Source: Anaeromyxobacter oryzae
GTDB lineage: Bacteria; Myxococcota; Myxococcia; Myxococcales; Anaeromyxobacteraceae
DNA: 64,000 bases
Reading direction: 5' to 3'
NCBI RefSeq assembly: GCF_023169945.1
Contig: NZ_AP025591.1
Location: 2,440,501 to 2,504,500, forward strand
Part shown: positions 8,667-16,795 of the stretch, piece after piece
Layout of the letters: each line of letters opens with the position of its first letter
Position numbering within the stretch: position 1 is the first letter of the stretch
Notes under the pieces: generated by a model
What the model was told of the DNA's origin: nothing
The model's input: the letters and a program-made list of their open reading frames with translations, nothing else
Databases searched by the model: none
Made by a program: the position numbers and the translations under genes

Positions 8667-9836
8667 ATGCTCACGGCCATGCCCCGCTTCCCCGCGGCGA
8701 TCGCCTCCCGCCTCCCGAACGTCGGCACGACCATCTTCACCGTCATGTCGCGGCTCGCGGCGGAGCAGGGCGCGCTCAACCTCTCGCAGGGCTTCCCGGA
8801 CTACTCGGCCCCGCCGCTGCTCTACGACCTCGTCTCGAAGCACATGAGAGCCGGCGAGAACCAGTACGCGCCGATGGCGGGCGTCCTCTCGCTCCGGGAG
8901 GCGATCGCCGAGAAGGTCGAGGCGCTGTACGGCGCCCGGTACGATCCCGAGCACGAGATCACCGTCACCGCCGGCGGCACGCAGGCGATCTACACGGCGG
9001 TCACCTGCCTGGTCCGCCCGGGCGACGAGGTGATCCTGTTCGAGCCGGCGTACGACTCGTACGCTCCATCGATCGTCCTCAACGGCGGCACCGTGGTCCG
9101 CGCGCGGCTCGAGTTCCCGGACTACCGGCCGGACTGGGAGGCGGTGCGGCGCCTCGTGACGCCGCGCACCCGCGCCATCATCGTGAACACGCCGCACAAC
9201 CCGAGCGGCACCACCTGGACCGAGACCGACCTGCGGACCCTGGCGCGCCTGGTGGATGGCACGGACATCGTCGTCATTGCCGACGAGGTGTACGAGCACA
9301 TCGTCTTCGACGGGCTCCGCCACGAGAGCTGCGCGCGGCTCCCCGAGCTCGCCGCGCGCTCGTTCGTCATCTCCTCGTTCGGCAAGACCTATCACGTCAC
9401 CGGCTGGAAGGTCGGCTACGTCCTGGCGCCCCGCGAGCTCATGACGGAGTTCCGCAAGGCGCACCAGTTCATCGTCTTCACCGTGAACACGCCGGTGCAG
9501 CTCGCGTTCGCGGAGTACCTGCGCGACGCCAGCCGCTACCTCGAGCTCGGGGCCTTCTACCAGCGCAAGCGGGATCTGTTCCGCTCCGGCCTGGCCGCGT
9601 CGCGGCTCCGGCCGCTGCCCTGCACCGGGACGTACTTCCAGCTCGTGTCGTACGCGGGGCTGACGGACGAGACGGATGTGGCGTTCGCGGAGCGGCTCAC
9701 GCGCGAGATCGGCGTCGCCTCGATCCCGGTCGCGCCGTTCTACGAGGAGCCGCCCGGCGATCCGGTGCTGCGCTTCTGCTTCGCGAAGAACGACGACACC
9801 CTGCTCCGCGCCTGCGAGCGGCTGGCGCGGGTCTGA
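8667..9836 (+). CDS. PLP-dependent aminotransferase, methionine aminotransferase-like
   Basis: A 389-residue fold-type I aminotransferase. Features in order: FPDYSAPPLL near residue 43, TAGGTQAIYTA 101-111, NTPHNPSGTTW 174-184, DEVYEHIVFDG 206-216, and the PLP lysine Lys240 in SSFGKTYHVTGWKVGY. The TTIFTVMSRLAAEQGALNLSQG opening resembles YbdL/MtnE-type methionine (kynurenine/glutamine) aminotransferases, which transaminate 2-oxo-4-methylthiobutanoate or aromatic substrates; specificity is inferred. Two starts are possible, ATG 8667 or ATG 8679, neither with a strong ribosome site. It is divergent from the GNAT gene. Confidence 0.9.
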   Translation: MLTAMPRFPAAIASRLPNVGTTIFTVMSRLAAEQGALNLSQGFPDYSAPPLLYDLVSKHMRAGENQYAPMAGVLSLREAIAEKVEALYGARYDPEHEITVTAGGTQAIYTAVTCLVRPGDEVILFEPAYDSYAPSIVLNGGTVVRARLEFPDYRPDWEAVRRLVTPRTRAIIVNTPHNPSGTTWTETDLRTLARLVDGTDIVVIADEVYEHIVFDGLRHESCARLPELAARSFVISSFGKTYHVTGWKVGYVLAPRELMTEFRKAHQFIVFTVNTPVQLAFAEYLRDASRYLELGAFYQRKRDLFRSGLAASRLRPLPCTGTYFQLVSYAGLTDETDVAFAERLTREIGVASIPVAPFYEEPPGDPVLRFCFAKNDDTLLRACERLARV

Positions 9837-9871
9837 AGCGATCTCGACGCGGAGCAGCATCCTCGGGCGAC

Positions 9872-9887
9872 GGCGGCTTGCGCCGCC
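9872..9887. terminator. GC hairpin between convergent genes
   Basis: GGCGGC-TTGC-GCCGCC forms a 6-bp perfect stem in the 67-bp gap between the converging aminotransferase and NmrA genes. There is no T run, so termination here is plausible but unproven. Confidence 0.35.
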
Positions 9888-9903
9888 CCCGGGGAACAGG
9901 TCC

Positions 9904-10854
9904 CTAGCCGAGCGGGATCCTCGCCTTGTTCCGCTCCAGCCACGCCGCGAACGACTGGAGCTCGGGATCGAGCGAGCGCGAGAGCGCGACGTCGCGGGAC
10001 GCGCAGAACTCGTCGTTGCAGAGCGCCTGGTACTCGAACATGTTGCCGAGGTCGTCGGCGCCGGGGAACCCGAGCGCGCGGTACTGGTCGAAGGGCATGT
10101 CGTGGAAGGCCACCTTCCGGCCCAGCGCGCGCGAGAAGGCGGCGGCCATCTCGGGTCCCGTCAGGACCTCCCCCGCGATTCCCACGTATCTCCCGACGAG
10201 CTGGCCTCCGCGGCGGAACACGCCGTACGCGCACCTGCCGATGTCGTCGGCGGCGATGCCCGGCAGCTTTCCGCCGCCGAGGGGCAGCGCGAGCACGAGG
10301 TCGCCATCGGACCCCGGGCGCGGACCCATGCCGAAATGGATGAAGTTCTCCCAGTAGAAGGCGGCCCGCAGGAAGGTCGTGGGGGCCGATTCGTTCGCGA
10401 ACGTCCGGTCCGCCTCGCCCTTCGCGTCGAAGTGCGGGACCTTGTACTTGCCCTTCAGCGTGCCCAGCCGGGAGTCCTCGAGCGGCACCCGGTCGCGCGT
10501 GTCCTCGAGGGTGGACCAGACGACGTGCGAGACGCCGGCGTCCTTCGCGGCCCGCGCCATCGCCCGCGCTTGCGCCAGCTCGCGCTCGGGCGAGAAGTGC
10601 TCCCAGAAGTTCGTGACGCAGAAGGCGCCGTGGGCGCCCGCGAACGCGCTCCGCAGGCTCGGCGGGTCGTCGGCGTCGCCGGCCACGACCTGGGCGCCGG
10701 CCGCCGACAGCGCTCTCGCCTTCTCGGAACCCGTGTCCCTGGTGATCGCCCGCACGGCGAACGGGCCCTCGCGGTCGGCGAGGATGGCGCGCACCAGCCC
10801 TCCCCCTTGCGCGCCGGTCGCGCCGATCACGGCGATCGTCTTCTTCTCGGCCAT
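9904..10854 (-). CDS. NmrA-family NAD(P)-binding protein
   Basis: A 316-residue Rossmann-fold protein of the atypical SDR/NmrA group. The dinucleotide loop IAVIGATGAQGGGLVRAIL is at residues 7-25, and the WSTLEDTRD and KVPHFDAKGEAD stretches match NmrA-like redox sensors (HSCARG type). Catalytic Tyr-Lys residues are not conserved in this group, which usually senses NADP(H) or acts as a weak oxidoreductase. AAGGAGG lies upstream of the ATG. It stands next to, but 106 bp away from, the sigma-54 activator gene on the same strand. Confidence 0.86.
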   Translation of the reverse strand: MAEKKTIAVIGATGAQGGGLVRAILADREGPFAVRAITRDTGSEKARALSAAGAQVVAGDADDPPSLRSAFAGAHGAFCVTNFWEHFSPERELAQARAMARAAKDAGVSHVVWSTLEDTRDRVPLEDSRLGTLKGKYKVPHFDAKGEADRTFANESAPTTFLRAAFYWENFIHFGMGPRPGSDGDLVLALPLGGGKLPGIAADDIGRCAYGVFRRGGQLVGRYVGIAGEVLTGPEMAAAFSRALGRKVAFHDMPFDQYRALGFPGADDLGNMFEYQALCNDEFCASRDVALSRSLDPELQSFAAWLERNKARIPLG

Positions 10855-10910
10855 GCGTGCCTCCTTGCTGGTCCGAGTAGGCGCGGACCCGGGGCGGCGC
10901 CGCGCTGAAG

Positions 10911-10930
10911 CGGGTCGGGTCGGGTCGGGT
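10911..10930. repeat. Short tandem repeat (CGGGT)x4
   Basis: Four exact copies of CGGGT lie between the NmrA gene start and the end of the sigma-54 activator gene. No function is evident. Confidence 0.8.
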
Positions 10931-10960
10931 CACCAGCCGGGGGCCGGCGCGCCTCGCTCC

Positions 10961-13327
10961 TCAGGACGCCACGCGGCGACGCGCGGCGCCCGCCGACAGG
11001 GCCCGCCGAGGCAAGCCGATCCCGAGCTTCTTCATCCGGGAGCGCAGCGTGTTCGGGTTGATCCCGAGGATCGCCGCCGCCCCGGCGGGGCCGCTCACGC
11101 GCCCGTGGGTCCGCTCGAGGACGGCCTCGATGTGCGCGCGCTCGCGATCGCGGAGCGTCTCCGCGTACGGGAGGTCGGCGGGCGTCGCCTGCGCCGGCTG
11201 CGCCTCGAGCGCCTCCGGGAGCCGGAGGATTCCGTCGGCGCACTGCAGCACCGCGCGCTCGAGCACGTTGCGCAGCTCCCGGACGTTCCCGGGCCAGGCA
11301 TACTCGGTCAGTGCGCGGAGGACGGACGCCGGCACCTCCCGAACCTCCTTCCCCGCGCGCGACGCGAGCTGCGGCACGAAGTGCCGGACGAGCAGCGGGA
11401 TGTCCTCGCGCCGATCGCGCAGGGGCGGAACGGTCACCGGGAAGACCGCGAGCCGGTAGTAGAGGTCCTCGCGGAAACGGCCGGCGGCGACGTCGGCCTT
11501 GAGGTCGCGGTTGGTGGCGATGATGACGCGGACGTCCCTCCGCACCGTCTCGGAGCTGCCCACGCGCTCGAACTCGCCCTCCTGCAGCACGCGGAGGAGC
11601 TTCGCCTGCAGCTCCAGCGGCAGCTCGCCAACCTCGTCGAGGAACAGGGTGCCGCGGTGGGCGAGCTCGAAGCGGCCCTTGCGGAGCCGGGTCGCCCCGG
11701 TGAACGCGCCGGCGACGTGGCCGAACAGCTCGCTCTCGACGATGTTCGCCGGGAGCGCGGCGCAGTTGACCCGGACGAACGCCTCGCGCGACCGGGCGCT
11801 CGCGTCGTGGATGGCGCGCGCCACGAGCTCCTTCCCGACGCCGGTCTCCCCCTGGATGAGCACGGTCGTGTCGCTCGCCGCGACCTGGCGCACGCGCAGG
11901 AACACGTACCGGAGCGCGTCCGACTCGCCGACGATGCCGGCCCACCCCTGGACCTCGTCCATCTCCTCCTTCAGGTACAGGTTCTCCTCCTCGAGACGCG
12001 CCCGCAGGGCCTCGAGCTGCCCGATGGCCTCCTCGCGCTCGGCCTCGGCGCGCTTGCGGTCGGTGATGTCGCGCGTCACCGAGAGCACGTACTGCTCGCC
12101 CCGCACGGTGATGAGGGTGGCGCAGAAGAGCCCGATCACCTCGCCGCCGTCCTTGCAGCGGAGGTGCGCTTCCACGTTCCGGACCGGGTTGCCGGCGAGC
12201 ACCTGCTCGTACAGCGCCGCACGGGCCCGGGAGTCCTGCCACAGCCCGAGGTCGGTCGTCGTCCTGCCCAGCGCCTCCTCCGCGGACACGCCCATCAGCC
12301 GCGTGAACTCCTCGTTCACCGCCGTCACGGTGCCGTCCGGGCGGGCCATCACGGCGGAGTCGGGCAACATCGCGAACGCCACCCGGAGCCGCTCCTCGCT
12401 CTCGCGCAGGGCGCCCTCGGCGCGCCGCTGCCTGGCGAGGTGGCGCTTCAGCGAGCCGACCCACAGCGCGAGGCCGCCGACGACGAGGACGAGGAAGGTC
12501 GCCGCGGCCCCGGCGACGATCCATCGGACCTCCCGGCGCGAGGCGAAGACGATCTCATGCGGGCGCCAGCGCTCCCGGATCCGTGCCAGCGTGCCGTCGC
12601 GCTCGAGCTGCGCCAGGGCCCGGTTGAGATCGGCCAGCGTCGCCGCGTCACCCTTCCTGACCGCCATCGCGTACGGCTGCCTCGCGAACGGCGGTCCGGC
12701 CACGGTGATCGCCGCCCCGTGATCCGACTTGACCGCCTGCGCGCCGACCCAGAGGTCGGCGGCCAGCACGTCGATCTCGCGCCGGGCCAGCCGGGCGAGG
12801 CCGTCCCGGTGATCGTCCACGATCACGACGGACACGCCGGGGGCACCCTCCAGGAGCGTCCGCGGGTATCCACCGCGCGTGACGCCGACGCGCTTCCCCA
12901 CGAGATCGGCCGGAGTGCTCGCCGGCAGATCGCCGGTTCGCACGAAGAAGGCGAACTCGTGCTCGAGGGTGCGATCCGTGAAGTCGTAGACCACCTTGCG
13001 GTCGTTCGTGACGGTCATCCCGAGGATGACGTCGGCCTCGCCGGCGCGGAACTTGTCCTGCGCGCGCTGCCATCCCATCAGCTCGATGCGCGCGGGCCGG
13101 TTCAGCGCCGCCGCGACCGCCTCGCCGATCTCGACGTCCAGTCCTCTCGGCGTCTCTCCCTCGAGATAGCTGAGCGGCCGGTAGTCTGCGTCGCCGACCA
13201 TCACGAGCGGACGGGGATCGCCCGTCGGCGCCCCGGCGCCACCGGAACCCGCCGCGTACGCGCAGGTGCATGCGAGCCCGGCGAGGAGACCCGCCGCGCG
13301 GCGCAGGTTCGCCGTCGTCGCTTCCAA
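10961..13327 (-). CDS. Membrane-anchored sigma-54 activator with periplasmic solute-binding sensor (SBP3-TM-PAS-AAA-Fis)
   Basis: A 788-residue one-component regulator. In order: signal or anchor segment (1-25), a family 3 solute-binding domain (about 40-255, MVGDADYRPLSYLEG to RERWRPHEIVF), a membrane helix (about 270-293), a PAS domain (about 315-430), a sigma-54 AAA+ domain with Walker A GETGVGKE, GAFTGA loop and DEVGELPLELQAKLLRVLQ, and a Fis-type HTH near the end (AAAILGINPNTLRSRMKKL). It should bind a periplasmic amino acid or similar ligand and activate sigma-54 promoters from the membrane. The TTG at 13327, preceded by GGGAGG, gives the cleanest signal peptide; the frame is open to 13465. 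It follows the response regulator gene. Confidence 0.88.
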   Translation of the reverse strand: MEATTANLRRAAGLLAGLACTCAYAAGSGGAGAPTGDPRPLVMVGDADYRPLSYLEGETPRGLDVEIGEAVAAALNRPARIELMGWQRAQDKFRAGEADVILGMTVTNDRKVVYDFTDRTLEHEFAFFVRTGDLPASTPADLVGKRVGVTRGGYPRTLLEGAPGVSVVIVDDHRDGLARLARREIDVLAADLWVGAQAVKSDHGAAITVAGPPFARQPYAMAVRKGDAATLADLNRALAQLERDGTLARIRERWRPHEIVFASRREVRWIVAGAAATFLVLVVGGLALWVGSLKRHLARQRRAEGALRESEERLRVAFAMLPDSAVMARPDGTVTAVNEEFTRLMGVSAEEALGRTTTDLGLWQDSRARAALYEQVLAGNPVRNVEAHLRCKDGGEVIGLFCATLITVRGEQYVLSVTRDITDRKRAEAEREEAIGQLEALRARLEEENLYLKEEMDEVQGWAGIVGESDALRYVFLRVRQVAASDTTVLIQGETGVGKELVARAIHDASARSREAFVRVNCAALPANIVESELFGHVAGAFTGATRLRKGRFELAHRGTLFLDEVGELPLELQAKLLRVLQEGEFERVGSSETVRRDVRVIIATNRDLKADVAAGRFREDLYYRLAVFPVTVPPLRDRREDIPLLVRHFVPQLASRAGKEVREVPASVLRALTEYAWPGNVRELRNVLERAVLQCADGILRLPEALEAQPAQATPADLPYAETLRDRERAHIEAVLERTHGRVSGPAGAAAILGINPNTLRSRMKKLGIGLPRRALSAGAARRRVAS

Positions 13328-13471
13328 CTCGACCCCCTCCCGCCGGGCGGCGCCCGACGGGGTGCTCTGTTTGGCCCGTGCCGACTCCCCGTTCAAGGCT
13401 CGGGCGGGGCACCGCGGACGAGGTGGAACGGAGGAAGGAAGCCGACCGAGCAGGCGTGCGCTCACACCGAG

Positions 13472-13888
13472 TCATGGACGAGGCGCCAGACGGCCGACCA
13501 CGGCCAGCAGGTCGGCGAGGTCGAACGGCTTCCGCAGCGCGTGATCCGCGCCCGCCGTCCCGTGGGGATCGACGGCAGACATGAGGCAGATCGGGATGCA
13601 CGCGAGCCCGGAGTCCGCGCGGAGCCGGCGCAGGAGCTCCCATCCGCTCATGCGGGGCATCATGAGGTCGAGCAGCAGGAGCGACGGCCGGCCGGGCTGC
13701 GACGCGATCACCTCGAGCGCATCGGCGCCGTCCGACGCGACGCGGACGGCGTGACCCTCGAGGCGCAGCATGTCCGCCACGACCTCGCGAACGTCGGGAT
13801 CGTCGTCGACGACCAGGACGTACCGCTCGGCGCCCGGTTGCTCCCGGGGGTGCGCCGCCTCGGCGCTCCACTCGCGCCCGGCGCTCAT
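13472..13888 (-). CDS. Single-domain response regulator
   Basis: A 138-residue CheY-like receiver with no output domain. The acidic pair is in VLVVDDDPD (residues 24-32), the phosphoacceptor is Asp74 in LLLLDLMMPRMSGWELL, and the conserved lysine is in RKPFDLAD. It starts at an ATG overlapping the histidine kinase stop as ATGA, so it is the natural phosphorylation partner of that kinase. A receiver-only protein must act by protein contact or relay the phosphate onward; no histidine phosphotransfer protein is in the window. Confidence 0.9.
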   Translation of the reverse strand: MSAGREWSAEAAHPREQPGAERYVLVVDDDPDVREVVADMLRLEGHAVRVASDGADALEVIASQPGRPSLLLLDLMMPRMSGWELLRRLRADSGLACIPICLMSAVDPHGTAGADHALRKPFDLADLLAVVGRLAPRP

Positions 13889-14931
13889 GCCGACCTCTGC
13901 GGGGCAGGGAGCAGGGGCAGGACGGCCTCGAACGACACGCTCCACCCGGCGCGCGACACGAGCGAGAAGACGCCGGCGTGGGCCTCCACGACGAGGCGGC
14001 AGACGTACAGACCCAGGCCGCGCTCACCCCCGGCGCGTGCGTCGTCCAGCACTCTCGCATCGGCGAGCATCTCGCGGACGCGCTCGGGCACCTCCGGCCC
14101 GGTGTTGCGAACGGCGATGCGGACCCGGTCGCCCTCGGCTGCAGCGGCGAGCTGGATCCGGTCGCCGGGGCCGACGTGCCGGACCGCGTTGGAGGCGAGG
14201 TTGTCGAGGAGCCGTCGCACGAGCGACGGGTCGAGGGACGCCACCTCGGGCGCGCCGGCGACGTCCACCTCGACCGCCGCCCCGCAGGCGGCGGCGCGCG
14301 GCTCGGCCAGGCGCGCCGCGTCGCGCACGAGCGCCCGCAGGGCGACCGCCACCCGGGCGGCGTGCAACCGCTTCCGTTCGATGCGGGACTCGACGAGAAG
14401 GTCGGGGATCATCGCGGCCAGCCGCTCGCACTCCGCGCGCACGAGGCTCAGGTCCGCCACGACGTCGTCGAGGCCCGGCGCGCCGTCGAGCCGCTCGACC
14501 ATGAGCGCGACGAGCGCGCGGATGCTGGCGACGGGGCTCCGGAGATCGTGCGCGAGCAGCTGGGCCAGCGGCGGCCGCCCATGCGGTGCGTCGAGGCGAG
14601 CGGGTGGCGCCTGCTCGGCGGGCACGCCGGGATGGAGGACTTCCTCGCCCTCGAGCGACGCGAGCGCACGGATCCCGCCGCGGAGCGCCCGATGCGCGTC
14701 GGACGCCTGGTGCGTCTCGAGGCAGCCCGGGTCCGTCCACGCCTCCAGGAGACAGAACGCCTCCGGAGCATCCACGTTCACGTAGGCGTCCCGCGAGAGG
14801 CAGCCGGCGGGCAGGCCGCGCCCTAGATAGCTGCCGAGCAGCTGGAGGAACTCCAGCATGGAGCGCTCCCGGACGCGGCAGCGGATGAGCGCGACCGCAG
14901 CGCGGTCGGGGAGGGAGGGAGGATCACGCAT
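13885..14931 (-). CDS. Histidine kinase with N-terminal ABM (monooxygenase-like) domain
   Basis: A 348-residue cytoplasmic protein with no membrane segment. Residues about 13-100 resemble an antibiotic-biosynthesis-monooxygenase (ABM) domain: IRCRVRERSMLEFLQLLGSY, FCLLEAWTDPGCLETHQAS. Residues 120-190 hold the H box with His128 in LLAHDLRSPVASIR. The N box is DNLASNAVRHV and the G box GERGLGLYVCRLV. The ABM domain probably serves as a small-ligand or redox sensor rather than an enzyme. It is coupled by ATGA overlap to the receiver gene downstream, giving a compact two-component pair next to the sigma-54 activator. Confidence 0.83.
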   Translation of the reverse strand: MRDPPSLPDRAAVALIRCRVRERSMLEFLQLLGSYLGRGLPAGCLSRDAYVNVDAPEAFCLLEAWTDPGCLETHQASDAHRALRGGIRALASLEGEEVLHPGVPAEQAPPARLDAPHGRPPLAQLLAHDLRSPVASIRALVALMVERLDGAPGLDDVVADLSLVRAECERLAAMIPDLLVESRIERKRLHAARVAVALRALVRDAARLAEPRAAACGAAVEVDVAGAPEVASLDPSLVRRLLDNLASNAVRHVGPGDRIQLAAAAEGDRVRIAVRNTGPEVPERVREMLADARVLDDARAGGERGLGLYVCRLVVEAHAGVFSLVSRAGWSVSFEAVLPLLPAPQRSA

Positions 14932-15425
14932 CGGGCACGTTCCTGGGTGTCGGAGCGGCGCGGGCGACCCCCAGTGCTCGAGGGGTCCCGGTCCGCATGG
15001 CGGGCCGCACCTGAGCAGGAACGAGACCAGGGGCGTGGCGTGGCTCGACGGCCGCGTAAGCCGCCGTCGCCGCGACCGATTTGGCGGCTCAGCCGCCGTC
15101 CGCGCGCCCCGTCGCGAGAGCGACGGGCAGCGAATTCACGAAATGTCGCGATCCGAGCGACGCTCATGTGCCCGCGCAAGGCGATTCTTGCGGGGTGGCG
15201 CCGAGCGGGCGCTCGAAGCCATTCCTATCGCACCCGCAGCCCCTCGTTGCCCCTGCGAGCCTGCCCATCTGACGGTCCCTGGCCTGGTCGTCGCATTTCG
15301 TGGGCTCCACGCCATGAGGGGGCGCGACGGCGGGTGCCTCGGTGCCCTCAGGGTCGTCCGCCCGGCCTGACCTCCCGAGCCCGGCGAGACCCTCGGGGCG
15401 CATCGACTCCACCCCGCCCACCCCG
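14932..15425. other. 494-bp region without a convincing gene
   Basis: Small overlapping frames exist on both strands, but none has a ribosome site plus recognisable protein features. No terminator with a T tract, tRNA or repeat was seen. It probably holds the promoter of the kinase-regulator pair. Confidence 0.6.
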
Positions 15426-16538
15426 TCAGCGCCGCGTGCAGCTCGAGGCAACCTCGGTGGCGACGAGGAGGAGCGTGCCGAACGCGCGATCGACGTAGAC
15501 GTCCGCGGCGACGGCGCAGCCAGGAGTGCTGGTGGCGAGAGCGATCCCGGGCTGTTGCGGCTGGCAGGTCGGCAGGCGGGACAGGACCGAGTGCTGCAGG
15601 AACAGCCGTTGCGAGCCCAGGAACGGGATCTCGGTCTCGTGCAGGACCTCGACGTCGGCGTCGCTCAAGTCGCCCTGGCACGGGAGCCAGGTGGTCACGG
15701 GCACCGAGCTGCCGGCGTCGTCGACGCTGGCGGTCCCGAGGGGCAGGAAGCGCGGATCCGACTTCAGCGTGGCTGGATCGCGGCCGGGCGGATCGTACAG
15801 GGGATGATACGAGAGGATGGCGGTGCGCTCGGCGGGCGTGAGCGTCGCGATGAACTCGGCGACGTGAGTGTCTCCGGAGGACCGCGTCCCGTCGAGAACC
15901 TCCACCGGGATGTCGAGGAAGTGGGGACCCTCGCAGCTGAGCTCATTGGGCCAGAAGCAGTGTCCCACCGACGTCCAGCTCCAGCTCGCCTGCCTTCCTC
16001 CCGCGAAGTCGGTCGCGACGGTCAAGGTGGGATTCACCCAGACCGTGATCGCATCGGCCGAGAGCCCCGGGACGTCCAGCTCGTTGCGGAAGCCCCATGC
16101 CGAGCCGCTCCCCTGGCCATCGCCCCACGCGAGCAGCACGGCCGCCGACTCCGGCGTGACCGGGTGCAGCGGTCCCATTCCCAGCTCGCCGAGCTCCGTG
16201 TTGACCATCGCGGCGGTGTGCTCGGCCGCACCGTCTTCACGGACGACCGCGCGAAGCCGGCCGCCGAGCTCCGATGCGGCCGCCGGCAGGCTGCTCTCCG
16301 GACCGGTCCAGCCGTAGGAGAGCACGCTGCCGTTGCCGATGGCGCCGTAGGTGATCGAGACCACGACGAACTTGATCGGCGCCGTGTTCACCGCGACCGT
16401 CTGCCACTCGAGGCATTGGCATGCGCCGGCGCTCTTGCCGGCGCGCACGCAACCGGCGGGCGCGTCGCACGAATCACTTCCACAGGACGAGCCGACCAGG
16501 AGCGTGAGCCCGGTTCCGAGTAGCATCAGCGCGCGCAA
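15426..16538 (-). CDS. Predicted secreted protein or lipoprotein, unknown function
   Basis: A 370-residue exported protein. The N-terminus RALMLLGTGLTLLVGSSCGSD is a signal peptide ending at a cysteine, but GSSC is not a strict lipobox, so attachment is uncertain. A cluster of cysteines follows (residues 19-43), typical of myxobacterial surface proteins. No catalytic motif was recognised. The start is a TTG at 16538 with GGGAGG upstream; it supplies the basic residue that the signal peptide needs. The gene is divergent from the NHL-repeat protein, with 257 bp between them. Confidence 0.72.
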   Translation of the reverse strand: MRALMLLGTGLTLLVGSSCGSDSCDAPAGCVRAGKSAGACQCLEWQTVAVNTAPIKFVVVSITYGAIGNGSVLSYGWTGPESSLPAAASELGGRLRAVVREDGAAEHTAAMVNTELGELGMGPLHPVTPESAAVLLAWGDGQGSGSAWGFRNELDVPGLSADAITVWVNPTLTVATDFAGGRQASWSWTSVGHCFWPNELSCEGPHFLDIPVEVLDGTRSSGDTHVAEFIATLTPAERTAILSYHPLYDPPGRDPATLKSDPRFLPLGTASVDDAGSSVPVTTWLPCQGDLSDADVEVLHETEIPFLGSQRLFLQHSVLSRLPTCQPQQPGIALATSTPGCAVAADVYVDRAFGTLLLVATEVASSCTRR

Positions 16539-16795
16539 TCAAGCCTCCCAGATGCAGGAGGCTACCCGCACCGTGTGTGAAACGTCGCGTGACCCACTGT
16601 CGCACGCCACCACGGTCGGCGTCGCGGCGAAACGCCGCGGGCGCGTGAATCGATGCAGCAGTCGGCACCCGGGCATTTTTCCGCACCCGCGGTGGAGGGT
16701 TGACCGACCGGCCGCACCACCCGTAAAACGTGCACTCTTACCCGCAGTGAACACACGCGATCGCTCCACACCATCGGAGCGGGGATCGGAACCCC

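Noticed and set aside
10911..10930. CRISPR-like or satellite array
   Set aside because: Only four copies of a 5-mer, with no spacers. No CRISPR repeat was found anywhere in the window.
10379..14785. A 1468-codon plus-strand frame opposite the signalling cluster
   Set aside because: Shadow of three minus-strand genes with clear SBP, AAA+, receiver and kinase motifs.
14932..15425. Small genes in the gap between the kinase and lipoprotein genes
   Set aside because: No ribosome site with plausible protein, and no similarity to known small proteins; frames on both strands are equally open.
16620..16700. A sigma-54 promoter (GGCACCCGGGC) before the NHL-repeat gene
   Set aside because: Spacing between GG and GC is wrong and the -12 element is missing.
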